In this document: positions 1 through 10,855 of the stretch, piece by piece
Layout: each line of letters begins with the position of its first letter
Numbering within the stretch: the stretch's first letter is position 1
Source: Pelodera strongyloides
Taxonomy: Eukaryota; Nematoda; Chromadorea; Rhabditida; Rhabditidae
Assembly: GCA_036852015.1 (NCBI GenBank)
Contig: JAANDG010000671.1
Span: 1-64,000 of the forward strand
Direction of reading: 5' to 3'
DNA length: 64,000 nt
Program-made: the position numbers and the translations under genes
Notes under the pieces: model-generated
What the model was told of the DNA's origin: nothing
What the model saw: only the letters and a program-made list of their open reading frames with translations
The model's database searches: none

Positions 1-3000
1 TACATGGTACTTTTTAATGTCAGGGCGCTATCTTTTTAAACTGCACACTGTAGTAAGCACGGTATCTATCTTAATAGAAAGATCCTGCAAGCCTGCAAGT
101 ACAGAACCCTCATCACCTACCTGTTTTGATAACTTTGGTAACTTTGGTTGCGGCTGTAGAAAGTCGGATATCGTTCTTTTCTTCGCACGATGATCCTCAT
201 CGTAGTCAAAGACCAATTTGGATAAACGGACCTAAAGAGACGCCTGACAGTAGGGTCGTGCACATTTACCCTGCAAACCGGGAAAGAAACCCGAACGAAA
301 CCTATCTAAGTTCCTTAATCAAGCCAAGCGAAGAGAATGCACAGATCAGATTAAAGATTAAATAAAAAAAGTGTTACTCCTAAAAGTCGAACTTCCGGTC
401 CAAGTTCCTTCTGAAGCAGCGCAGCCGCATGGCGAAAGAGATCATCGGCTAAAGTGGCAGATATAAGGAACAATATACCAACAATGAGGCAAAAAAAGTC
501 TTACAGTCTTACTCCTCAAGTCAAAGTTATTTTTCTCAATATATGAATCCAGTAGCATAATGACAACGGATACGGTGATATGCTACTTGTGTTATTATAC
601 TACTCGAAGATTGTCGAACACACACACACACACACACCCACCCACCCACCCACCCACCCACCCACACACCTCAGCCTCAGTCTTGCTTAACAACAAGAAG
701 ATCAGTTCACATACCTGTATAAACCAACGAATCCACAGTGGTCGCACGTGTCAGCACATCAAAGGTGCTCAGCTTCACCTGCAATGATACAACTGATAAA
801 CAAGTTCTGCAATTATTTATACGAACAGACGGTCATATATAAAGATAAAGGTTTACTTTTTCAAAGAACTTACTTGAAGAAGTTCGTCTTAAGTATCCTT
901 TTGAATGCATATGTGTTGATGTATGTATCAATAAACTATTCACTGAGTAAACCATTACAAATGTTGAACACATAAAGAGTGGAATGAAAACAAATCCACC
1001 AAATGAGTATGTGCTCATGGCTGGTGGTGATATGCAACTGGATATAAGCCAAAAACCAAATCGCATGATATGCTACACATTTGCCCAACGTGTGTATTAG
1101 ACACTCTTACGAAACTATTGTGTTGAAGGAAACACAAAAAAAAAGTAACCTTGATCGCGACATTCCTTCCACCCGAAATGTGACTTTGCTTCAATTGTGA
1201 CGCCAATTCAGCGCACAACTCCTTGATTGTATTCATCAGAAGAGCAGTTTCGGCACTTGGAGCAAACGTCGTTTCCACGGATATTGACTAAAACATATTT
1301 TCACTAAAAATTGAAACAAATCGCCTACTTTTATTTCTCATAATCAGTAAGTGTAAGACCTGAGGCCGTATTCACCAAACCAACACAAAGGGAGCCCTCC
1401 CTAGGCTCACGAGCGCTCTGAATCTCTTCTGCTCGCGCACTGTTTAGCTCCATGGGGTGGCCAGGGAGGGCTCCCTGCGTGTTGGTGAATACGGCCTCTG
1501 ATCTTTAAATCTTAAGATTTCAAACAAACGGGAAAGAAAACTCAGCTGGACGGACGAACCCCAAGACATCAAGAAAGTTCCTCCGTCATTTATATACTAC
1601 AGGTAAAGACCTGCTAATTTTCAACTTCACTATTCATACCTTTCTCCTCGGGTCCCCGCTCGACGGTCTATGAGACAGTCCCATCGCAGTCCTCAAGAAT
1701 CCTTCCACTGCTAGATTTGAAAAGATAGCGGGCAACACCCAACGACGGGACCACATTTCGCCTAAAATTAAAATAGGAATTACAGGGTGCGCAAGAAGTC
1801 AAATCATCGTATCACCCACATATCACTAAAGCATATGTGCATTAGTGTCATTAGTGATGCAGCCTACCTATCGCCGAATATGAAAACAGCATATCGCCAT
1901 TTCATGATTTCATGCCTCCTACAAAATACTGTATTTACCTATGTCACCAAAGAAGTGAAAAAAGGATGGAGCAATGAACGGCCTAAACCACACCTACCAG
2001 TTGTGTGAATTCCAGCCGCGTGAAGATGTGCTTCACTCACGCGTCCGATACCGCTAACCTGAACAAAACAGATAAATTCCAAGTTTCTAATGAAACTTGC
2101 CATATATAAAGATATGTTTCTACAAATACATAAGAAGGTTAGTCCCATTTGTTCTGCATTGTGCTCTGACTGGAATGTATAAATGAGAGCGAGTTCTAAT
2201 GAAGAAGAACTGATGTTGTGTCAAGTTGAGTAAGATACTCACAAAACAAATATGATTGCAAAATATTGAGAACGACCATCCAATACGATAGTTTGTGTTA
2301 GCTCAACTCCTCACCTTTCGAATAGGTAGGTCCTTCAGAAATTCTATAATCTTTTCCCTTTCATTGGGCAATTCATACTGTCCATTTGGTTTATTCAGGT
2401 CCGAGCAGATTTTGGCTAGCATGAAATTTGCAGCGATACCTGAAACCATACACAAAAACATAATGGGGTCACAAAAAGTATAATTACTGAACGTTAAGGC
2501 GGTATGCCATGTGGTTTGTGAGACGAATGCTGAACAACTGCATATTCATGTATTCAGATTATATATATAGTGCAATTTGGAGCCGACATATGCATGATGA
2601 AAGCGTAATGTCCAGCATACGTTTCAAAAACCACATACCATGCCGCTTTAAGAAGGTTCAGTTAGTTGAAGGATATATTCTACGGTATAAGGACAAACCG
2701 ACAAACCTGCACTACACGTGAGACCAGTCTTCTGCTCCACACGAAATCGAATTTCACGCACTACCTACAACAATACACTTACGTTAAATAAGCGACAGCA
2801 CATAAACTTTCACATATTAACACAACTGGCCCAATTTCAGTACATTACAGTCTTCACATTAGTTTCCATGCAAGACACCACACAAACACATCATCCGAAG
2901 AAATTACGCCTTCAGGAATTCAAGATTTAAAAATAAAATCTAATAAAATAAATACCTCAGCTCTGCTCGTGCCAAAAGTCACTTCATCTTCGACGGTGAT

Positions 3001-6000
3001 TCTCTCCATTTTACACCGGTCACATGCCTCCTTCTGTGTCAGTCGCGGACTAAAATATCAGAATTCTGGTCCTTTCGTCCTTTCTCTATATACAGTGCGT
3101 TCCGTAAGTAAAGGAACACCCAAAAAATTTCGTTTTCGGCTCAATAATCTCAGAAATTCTTCAAATAATCTGCACCATTGGATTCAGCGTGAAAAATGGA
3201 CCTTGTTTTGTAAAATTTAGAAAAAAATATTCAGAATGTCGTCAGAAGCAATCGTCAACCGAAAACCGGTTTTTTGCAACTGTTACATAAGTAAAGGAAC
3301 ATCCTTGAAAATTAACATATTTAAGAATTAAAAATGGTAAAGAGGTTTTTTGATAAATTAATTATCGTAGGTCCTCCTCACCTGCATCGAGGTAATTCTC
3401 AGTGGCGCTTCGAAAGACGCGCAATTCTGATGAATTCTGACGTCGCCTGTTCTTCAAGGCATGGAGCTTCTGGAAGACAGTCGGAAAAGTGCGATTTTGT
3501 GCGCAGATTTTCCACAAATGCCCCAGAATAGTTTTCGAATGGATTCGCATCTGAAAAACATGCCGAAACACTCCACGCATGCTCCAGATGATTTATTCTG
3601 AGGATCTCTGACGTTCATTGACGCAATTAAATTCTGAATAAAACTTTCCGACAGCTGAAAATCCTTCGTAAACGCTGGCGAGAACCTTCTGAGTGTTGGC
3701 AGTGTTCATCCGCGTTCGTAGAAACTACTGATGAACGCGACGTTAGCGTGGATCGGCTCCAAACTTCCAAACCATCAAGGATCCTTCTCCAGCACCTGCG
3801 TCTGTCGAAGGACTGCAGACACCTGTGATGACCGCATCAGAATGTTTTTTGGACACGTTCAATTCCATGCGGCACGTTCAATTCGAAGTTGTTTTCATCT
3901 GAGGACATGATTTGGAGCACCAAGATGAGAATTCTTGCAACACTACAATGCCTGGGACGCTGGGAGAACACTAGCGTCACGTTCATCAGAAGTTTCTGCG
4001 CACACGGACGAACACTGCCAACATTGACGTTTCTCGACAGCATTTACGAAGTGTTTTCAGCTGTCGGAAAGTGTTATTCAGAATTTAAATGCGTCAATGA
4101 ACGTCAGAATTTTCAGAATTTTTGAAGACAAATCATCTGATCTGGAGCATGCGTGGAGTGTTTCGGCATGTTTTTCAGATGCGAATCCATTCGAAAACTA
4201 TTCTGGGGCATTTGTGGAAAATCTGCGCACAAAATCGCACTTTTCCGACTGTCTTCCAGAAGCTCCATGCCTTGAAGAACAGGCGACGTCAGAATTCATC
4301 AGAATTGCGCGTCTTCGAAGCGCCACTGAGAATTTGACCTCGATGCAGGTGGAGGAGGACCTATCGATAATTAATTTATGCAAAAAACCTCTTTACCATT
4401 TTTAATTCTTAAATAAATGTTAATTTTCAAGGGTGTTCCTTTACTTATGTAACAGTTGCAAAAAACCGTTTTTCGGTTGACGATTGCTTCTGACGACATT
4501 CTGAATATTTTTTTCTAAATTTTACAAAACAAGGTCCATTTTTCACGCTGAATCCAATGGTGCAGATTATTTGAAGAATTTCTGAGATTATTGAGCCGAA
4601 AACGAAATTTTTTGGGTATTCCTTTACTTACGGAACGCACTGTACATCAAAAACAAAATGTAAAGAGGAAGAAACCAAGAAACAATATATAGAATCAGAA
4701 TCTGAGCTCCTGATGGTAAGTTCCAGGAGTCTAATGTAACATGCTAATTATAATTGAATAGAAAATAAAAGAAATACAGACCTCGCAGATGGAGAAGACC
4801 TTGACGTGCTGGGTTGATCCATCACTATATCAGGTTCAGGTTCAGATTCCGGAAAATGAATCTTTTGATGTCAATTATACAATAACAAATAAATGAAATG
4901 AATATGTTTCGAGTAAACCATATTGACAAATCATGCCGTCATGCACCTACACATTTTTCAGACCACTACTATACTGAGTACTGCCTGAGTGTAACGGATA
5001 ACTGAAACTTATGTGAATTCTGCTTATTTGCATAGGAACTAAAGCATTCACAGCTAATCCTGAAATTCACCTGGAGTCCATCTTGCCGAAGGGTTTCAAT
5101 TGGTACGTAAGGATATCTGCACTGGCACCCGCCTGTGAACCGGCGACGTGTTATCGTTCCTAAGAATTCAATACATAGTTTAAGGGAAATGGATTCTGGT
5201 AGACAACGGAACAACCAGGTCCAATCACTTAAACTCTGGTTTGCCATGCTACACAATTTAAAAACCACCTGCCGTACCGCTTTGAGATCCACTAATGGTT
5301 GCACAAACTGCAAGAAGTGACACACTGCAAGTACTACGCAATATTTCCCCCGAGCGAGGAAAAACCGAAAAACGTAAACGGCTTTCCAATTTGCTTATAA
5401 TGAGGTGAAATTCCTGCTTCCTAACAAAGACAAGGACAAAAAATATTCTAAAACATCATGCCAAATAATAAACGGACACAACATACTTTCTGTCTCTCTG
5501 CTTTCCATGTAATCGGTGAGGTCAATGTATGCTTCATCCAGGGACCCCATGCTAAGATCCGGATCATATTCCATGAAGATTTCACTGAAGATCTGCAAAT
5601 ACTATTGAAAGCGAAATGCTAGCCTCTTTGGAAAATTTGCATATGATAAGAAAATCCTATGTATCCTAAGCTAATTTTGTACGATTGTCGTGTACGATCG
5701 TACACAATTAGCATAGGATACATAGGATTTGCTTATCATATGCAAATTTTCCAAAGAGGCTAGCATTTCGCTTTAACAAATTCTAGAAAAACAGCCCGCA
5801 TAATGAACGACATATGTGGCAAGACAGAATAAATCAAGTTCAATGTATGATTCATATAGAGATGAAGATCTGAAAAATATGCTTTCACACATTCTAAAAA
5901 AAACAGCCCGCATAATAAAATAAACGACTTATGCAAGACCATGACTGAATAAATCAAGCAACGATTACAACGAAGAAAACTATTCATGTCCAAATACAAA

Positions 6001-7582
6001 ACAGAGAGAGAAAAGCAAGCTGGATTACAACGAAGAAAGCCGTTCAAATCCAAATCCAAACTTCCTAACGACATAATATATTGACATTTCGCAAATACTC
6101 ACCTTACTCTCTTTCCTGTACTTGTCATAGTTTCCGGGAACAATTCGCAGCTGAGGGCAAAGCTTTAGAGCTATGAATCCGGGCATGGCAGCTCGAACAC
6201 CAAACCGACGTGCCAGATAATTAGAAGTACTCTGCAATGTACACTGTACACTTACAATCAGAGCAAGAGATACGATGTGAGGGGAGATGATCACGCAAAG
6301 AAGAGAAAGGTGACAGATTGAAAGCAAAATGCCGGCCGGTTTTTGAAACACATCGAGTAGACCAGCATTCTTATGCAGCTTATGCAAATGAACATAAATT
6401 AGAATAAAAAATCGAGCTAAATTCGAGTAAATCAGCTTAAATACATAAGAATTCAGTTGTCCACGATGCGTTTCAAAAACCGGCCGTTATTTCCATTTCG
6501 CTTTTTTCCGCAGGCCGGTATTTCGTAGCTATTTTCAAAACGATTTACACATAAATGAATGGGTACATTGCATGTGGATTCACGATTCACTATCCATACA
6601 CGGCAATTGTCAATCAACAAGAAATCCGAAGTTCGAGCCGAAAAGTGAAAAAAAGAACCTACGATAAATGAACAAAAGTAACTAACGGACCAACATTGAC
6701 ATTCCTCCTACAGCCATCGGAACAGATCTCAGTTCTGGCAAATCGCGCATTTCCACTGCCGCAAAGAAAGCATCCATATCAATGTGAACACAGTGCCTGC
6801 TCAGACAACGACTCTCCTCCAACACCCTGGCCATGTCATCAACCTGGAAATGATTGAAAGATGATTATGATAAGCTTAAAGCGAAATGGCACATGGTTTG
6901 TGACGCGAATACACCACAAGTGACAACTCCCATGTCATATACGCAAAATGTGAAAAATAGTGCACTCTTACAAACTGATAATGATCCGAATTCATAGCGA
7001 AATTGCCGTCCAGAATACGAATGTGTTCCAAAACCACGTGTTACATGGTCATGTCGACTATTTACACAAATATTTCAACAAAGTGAGGACAACAACTAAT
7101 CTTTGGCTTGCCGTACGCCATCACCAACTCTTTCTGTGATTCTGTATATCAAACAGTTCCCTTATCTCAGTTTACAATTATGCAAATCAAAACAATAATA
7201 TCTTCCCACCTCTCTCAGTAACCTCGCCTTTTCATTCTCTGTGATCGCCGCAATTCGTGTTTTGATCTCCCGATTCCTAGCTTCGATCCTTTGCTGCTGT
7301 TTTTGGGAGAACGCTTGATACTTCTCGCCTGTGCTCTCCTCGATTATTTTCGAAATCTTCTCCTTTAAATAAATAATATTATTAAAATTTCGGACAAAGC
7401 ATTTCAGTCGTCAGCAACATGTGTCACAGTCACAGTACCACATCGTAAACACATCTTTACCGCTAATTCTGCTAAGACAAACAAAATTCAGGTGCTCCCG
7501 GACGCTCATAATCAAAAACGTAAATATTGGAATTTACCTTATCAATTCCCTGCATTCCCGCCTTTTCTCCATAATGGTTCAT
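1..7582 (-). CDS. polk-1: DNA polymerase kappa (Y-family translesion polymerase), 3' end beyond the window
   Basis: Sixteen exons join in one frame: 7582-7538, 7362-7210, 6843-6691, 6231-6103, 5592-5487, 5159-5071, 4861-4782, 3049-2956, 2764-2707, 2439-2315, 2058-1998, 1761-1640, 1287-1150, 778-715, 448-378 and 231-121, giving 533 residues so far. The last donor at 120 leads off the left edge. The start [15 protein letters not shown] matches the family N-clasp. Palm residues are visible: HIDMDAFF gives Asp88 and steric-gate Phe93, and SLDEAY gives Asp179 and Glu180. Their spacing equals that of human [21 protein letters not shown], the helix-hairpin-helix [12 protein letters not shown] and the little-finger end LLGVRLSK...[10 protein letters not shown] are all family signatures. 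The enzyme bypasses minor-groove adducts in the nucleus. Weakest junction: the exon 7 acceptor (AAAAG, at 4862). Exon 6 is poorly conserved and rests mainly on phase. Expect a C-terminal tail outside the window. Confidence 0.93.
618..669. repeat. (CA)n/(CCCA)n microsatellite
   Basis: A run of CA followed by CCCA units lies in the last part of the polymerase kappa gene, in the intron between the exons at 778-715 and 448-378. Confidence 0.9.
1361..1503. mobile_element. Palindromic MITE, family F (GAGGCCGTATTCACCAA ends)
   Basis: A 140-bp inverted repeat with ends GAGGCCGTATTCACC and GGTGAATACGGCCTC and a short asymmetric centre. It lies in a polymerase kappa intron. A related, more decayed copy is at 28978-29118. 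Confidence 0.8.
2494..2651. mobile_element. MITE, family E (GCGGTATGGCAYGTGG ends), TTAA flanks
   Basis: A 158-bp element bounded by TTAA on both sides. The left end is TTAAGGCGGTATGCCATGTG and the right end is its inverse. It sits in the intron between the exons at 2764-2707 and 2439-2315. Confidence 0.75.
3093..4642. mobile_element. Foldback element with Tc1/mariner-like ends, TA target
   Basis: The element starts CAGTGCGTTCCGTAAGTAAA and ends with the inverse, and it is flanked by TA on each side (3091-3092 and 4643-4644). The two arms, roughly 3093-3760 and 3975-4642, are inverted copies of each other with moderate divergence, leaving only a short unpaired centre. Open frames within it are arm sequence read twice, not a transposase. 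It is therefore a non-autonomous foldback, dependent on a transposase elsewhere. The end sequence and TA duplication fit the Tc1/mariner superfamily. It occupies intron 7 of the polymerase kappa gene. Confidence 0.88.
5605..5776. mobile_element. MITE, family B (near-perfect hairpin, GCGAAATGCTAGC ends)
   Basis: A 170-bp near-perfect palindrome with ends GCGAAATGCTAGC and GCTAGCATTTCGC, ending in TTAA. The left end is only about 13 bp upstream of the acceptor of polymerase kappa exon 5 (exon start 5592). Other copies are at 31861, 42347 and 46119. Confidence 0.9.
6318..6511. mobile_element. MITE, family A (CCGGCCGGTTTTTGAAACG ends)
   Basis: An inverted-repeat element of about 190 bp with ends GCCGGCCGGTTTTTGAAAC and the inverse. 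It lies in a polymerase kappa intron and is one of about 11 copies in the window. Confidence 0.85.
6880..7056. mobile_element. MITE-like element, family E, diverged
   Basis: The left end TAAAGCGAAATGGCACATGG and a right end near AACCACGTGTTACATGG recall the family E copies. It lies in the polymerase kappa intron between exons 2 and 3. The right boundary is approximate. Confidence 0.5.
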
Positions 7583-7821
7583 TGCCCACTTTGTCTAGCC
7601 TGTAAATATACTTTAAACAAATGAAATGTTTTGGACGCGTTCACGAACAATACGAACGGCCACCGCAACGGAACGACCCGCATTCTGAGAGAGCACACCG
7701 ATCCCAAGACAGAGTAGGGTCAAACTACCTAACACCTAAAATAAGATTACATACTTTACGTTTGAACGACTACTTTACATTTACCGTAAACGGCTAGGCA
7801 TAAATAGGCAAAAAAAAGTTG
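7583..7821. other. Polymerase kappa upstream region
   Basis: This 239-bp stretch separates the polymerase kappa start codon from the Merlin transposon. No gene or clear core promoter motif is visible. The proximal promoter of the minus-strand gene should lie here. Confidence 0.4.
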
Positions 7822-8883
7822 GGCTCTATTTTACAATAGGCGGCCTTAGCGTTTTTTAGGCGGCCTTTACTAATAGGCGGCCTTATTTGAACTTTTAGGC
7901 GGCCTTATTAATAGGCGGTCTTAAACAGGCGGCCTTAACGTATAGGCGGCTTTAGTATAATAGGCGGCCTTAATGATTAGGCGGCCTTATTTATTTCTGT
8001 TTTATCATTTTTTTTGTGCCTTTTTTTGGGTTTCCCCCTGTTTCACTCAAACATAACAAATGGAGGAACTTAAACAGAGGAGGACAGTGGATTCTCATTC
8101 TCGGTATGATTGAGCGCGGCACTAATAAAGTTACTATGTCCGAAGTTGCTAGGGCTAGGAGGGACGCGGCCACTTTGCTCCCATTAATACATCAGAACGT
8201 GAAGCCCTTCATTGTGTGAGTCTGTGAGTGATGGATGAACCGCTTATGGAGGTTTGAATAATCTTGTTAACCAATACCAGCATAGGTGGGTCAACTATAA
8301 TATCAATTTTGTTGATCCCACTGACCCGGTAGTCCGCCCACACCAACTGAAGCCACTTGGAGTGCGCTGAAAGGTTCTCTAAGACATTTAAGAGGCAGTA
8401 TCAATGAGCTAATGCCAACTTACATGCATCAATACATGTTTCGGCGTTCTCATGGCGGCCCTAGTAAGCTGATGAACAAATTGCTCTCCGAAATTAGTAA
8501 ATCATACCCTGTTTAGCTCCCCCTCTCGTTAATCGGTGTTCTTTATTACATCGCATGCTTAGCTATTTCTTTTCAATGTGAAGTAAGTTTTGAGTATGCT
8601 ATTGATCTCATTGGGAATCATGCAGCTACACTGTGATTAAAACCCAGTAAAGCAAAGTATAATAAAATAGCAAAAGTAAGAAAAATCAACGAAAATTAAC
8701 ATTTTTGGCTAAGGCCGCCTGTTTAAAAATAAGGCCGCCTATTCGTCAAGGCCGCCTGTCTAAGGCCGCCCATTCGTTAAGGCCGCCTATTATTTTAAAT
8801 AAGGCCGCCTATAAGTAAAGGCCGCCTATAAGTTCAAATAAGGCCGCCTAAACACATAAGGCCGCCTATTGTAAAATAGAGCC
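7822..8883. mobile_element. Merlin DNA transposon, complete ends, decayed transposase
   Basis: The terminal inverted repeat is 27 bp and perfect, starting GGCTCTATTTTACAATAGG. It is flanked by an identical 8-bp target duplication, AAAAGTTG, at 7814-7821 and 8884-8891. An 8-bp duplication and the coding remnant fit the Merlin (IS1016/IS1595-like) superfamily. Each end carries nine copies of AGGCGGCCTTA, one array inverted relative to the other: left array 7838-7989, right array 8710-8867. Copy starts are 7838, 7858, 7875, 7897, 7913, 7927, 7944, 7962 and 7979 on the left, and 8710, 8730, 8747, 8761, 8778, 8800, 8817, 8839 and 8857 on the right. The arrays are probably transposase binding sites (inference). 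Confidence 0.93.
8016..8516 (+). pseudogene. Merlin transposase remnant
   Basis: Three frame segments read through as one DDE transposase. The first, near 8056-8219, contains GQWILILGMIERGTNKVTM and ARRDAATLLPLI. The second, near 8236-8368, contains HRWVNYNINFVDP. The third, near 8346-8516, contains TEATWSALKGSLRHLRG, YMHQYMFRRSHGG and a terminal SKSYPV with stop at 8514-8516. The order and motifs match IS1016-type transposases. At least two frameshifts and an in-frame stop are present. The N-terminal part, including the segment expected to hold the first catalytic Asp, is missing. The copy cannot encode an active enzyme. Confidence 0.85.
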
Positions 8884-8891
8884 AAAAGTTG

Positions 8892-9157
8892 CGCTAAACA
8901 AGCGTAATGCGATAAACAAAACAACCTCCCACAACCGGCAAAGAAATAATATGGAACATAATCTTGAAGAAAAAACCGAAAGATACCGAAAGAAAAAACC
9001 GGACAGCCGAAAAACCCATCCTACTAAAACGCGGGAAAACTACCGTATCCTATGTGTAGGAACACGGCACACACACGTTCCGTACTGCAACACACGGTCC
9101 GCGGACATATAAAAAATCGTGTGGTGCGTTTGTTGTGAAATTGACGCCCGCAATTGA
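8892..9157. other. Intergenic spacer, nothing recognised
   Basis: Between the Merlin target duplication and the LINE fragment I see no gene, repeat family or RNA. Confidence 0.5.
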
Positions 9158-9796
9158 AATCTCTTTGTTTTTTCTCCGGATTTATGTTTTAAGGCTCATA
9201 TTAAGCAAAGAATTAGTACTTCTTCTTGTTGTGCAAATCGTATACTTCGCTCCATTTGTCATCATAGCATTGATGTTTATCGTAAAGCTTATGTTACTTA
9301 TTGTAGGCCCCTGCTTGAGTATGCAACCTCCGTTTGGTCGCCGTACCTGAAAAGTGAGATTGACGCTATTGAAAAGGTACAGCGGCGTTTTACTAAACGT
9401 GTGCTTCGTAGAATTGACAATGACTATTATAGCTCGTTTTCCTATTCTGAACGTCTTGTTGTTTTTGGTCTCAAATCTCTCCATCATCGTAGAATTTTGT
9501 TCGATCTCATTGAATGTTTCAAAATTGTCCGAGGTTATAATGCACATCCGGTTTTGGCAAACATGTTTCAGGTGAATCACAGACCACGTCGAAATGGTAA
9601 CTCTTTAACTCTTATTCAGGATTCTGTTAAACTTACCCAGTCTCTGTTCTCTTTTAAGCATAGGGCCACTCGTTTGTGGAACCTACTTCCTGATAGTATT
9701 GTTCTTTCGAGTTCCGTTGATTCGTTTAAAACCCGCATTGACGAGCTTGATCTAATCGAGCTTTATGAAGTAGCAAATAGAAACATTCACCCTTAG
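9158..9796 (+). pseudogene. LINE (non-LTR retrotransposon) ORF2 C-terminal fragment
   Basis: The frame is open for 212 codons from 9158 to the stop at 9794-9796, but it has no start of its own. It contains FSPDLCFKAHI, YCRPLLEYATSVWSPYLK and IEKVQRRFTKRVLRRI. These are the thumb and C-terminal signatures found after the reverse transcriptase domain in CR1/Jockey-group LINEs. The catalytic YxDD region and the endonuclease are absent, so the copy is 5'-truncated, as is usual for LINE insertions. A 3' untranslated stretch follows and ends in a TA-rich microsatellite near 9954-9971. The uninterrupted frame suggests a fairly young insertion. Confidence 0.88.
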
Positions 9797-9971
9797 TTAT
9801 TCACTTGTACCTTCATTCCTTTGTTGTACATAGTTTTTGTCGCTTGTTATATGCGCTTTGTTACTCATTGTTATTTGTTTGTTGTTGTTGTATTATTATT
9901 GTCGTTTTTTTTTGTCTTCCGCTTTACTTCGGTGTACACTGAATAAAGTATTCATATATATATATATATAT

Positions 9972-10409
9972 AAAGGAGAAGAGTTTGTCACGGGTTTGTT
10001 TTTATGTGCACAACGAAATCCCTTCATAAAGAAAATTCTTCTATCGGAACAGCATACAAAATCTTTGCCGCTAGCGGGATTCGAACCCACAGCCGCCCAC
10101 AATCTCTCGATTAACAGTCCAACGCTCTACCTGTTGAGCTATGCTAGCTTATCATAAGGGTAACAATCTGCTCTACATAAGCACATTCAATGGCAAATTT
10201 GCATGCTAGCATTAGTCGAGTGGAGGTCCAAACTGATTATTATACATTTCCACAATCAGAGACGTGTGAATGTAAGTGGAACGGAAGAGAAAGAGACGAG
10301 AGTTAACTTTTTACATTTTAGCAATTCTTTTTTTAAATAGGGAAACAATCGGCCGAAGGCCGATTCCTCCAGTCGGAGAAGAGCCCGTAGGGCTCTTCGA
10401 ACGGCTGGT
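9972..10409 (-). repeat. Repeat with tRNA-like core, copy 1 (438 bp)
   Basis: The first of two 438-bp tandem units that begin AAAGGAGAAGAGTTTGTCAC and end CGAACGGCTGGT. On the minus strand the segment 10148-10070 looks like a tRNA. It has box A TAGCTCAACAGG, an anticodon loop CTGTTAA (GTT), box B GGTTCGAATCC and GCTAGC at both acceptor ends. Extra bases before the T arm and an anticodon-stem mismatch argue against a working tRNA, so a tRNA-derived SINE or pseudogene is more likely. Two GC-rich hairpins, CGGCCGAAGGCCG and AGAGCCCGTAGGGCTCTT, lie near 10350-10400. Confidence 0.75.
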
Positions 10410-10417
10410 GTAAATAT

Positions 10418-10855
10418 AAAGGAGAAGAGTTTGTCACGGGTTTGTTTTTATGTGCACAACGAAATCCCTTCATAAAGAAAATTCTTCGATCGAAAGAGCA
10501 TACAAAATCATTGCCGCTGGCTGGATTCGAACCCACAGCAGCCCACAATCTCTCGATTCACAGTCCAACGCTCTACCTGTTGAGCTATGCTAGCTTATCA
10601 TACGGGAAATCATCTGCTCTACATAGAGCACCTTCAATGGCAAATTTGCATGCTAGCATTAGTCGCGTGGAGATCCAAACTGATTATTATACGTTTCCAC
10701 AATCAGAGACGTGTGAATTTAAGTGGCACGGAAGAGAAAGATACGAGAGTTAACTTTTTACATTTTAGCAATTCTTTTTTAAATAGGGAAGCAAACGGCC
10801 GAAGTCCGATTCCTCCAGTCGGAGAAGAGCCCGTAGGGCTCTTCGAACGGCTGGT
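10418..10855 (-). repeat. Repeat with tRNA-like core, copy 2 (438 bp)
   Basis: The second tandem unit has the same length and ends as copy 1. Its tRNA-like segment on the minus strand is 10594-10516, with anticodon loop CTGTGAA (GTG instead of GTT) and a changed 3' acceptor end, GCTGGC. Both internal promoter boxes are kept. Short TA-rich stretches bracket the pair. Confidence 0.75.

Noticed and set aside
3362..4405. Several open frames that look like related proteins on both strands
   Set aside because: They are the two inverted arms of the foldback element read in matching frames, not genes.
7838..8867. Regularly spaced short repeats suggesting a CRISPR array
   Set aside because: Repeats are 11 bp with AT-rich gaps of 3-11 bp, in two inverted blocks at transposon ends of a eukaryotic genome.
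9896..10157. Open frames over the tRNA-like repeats
   Set aside because: The same peptide in both tandem copies simply reflects the duplicated repeat.
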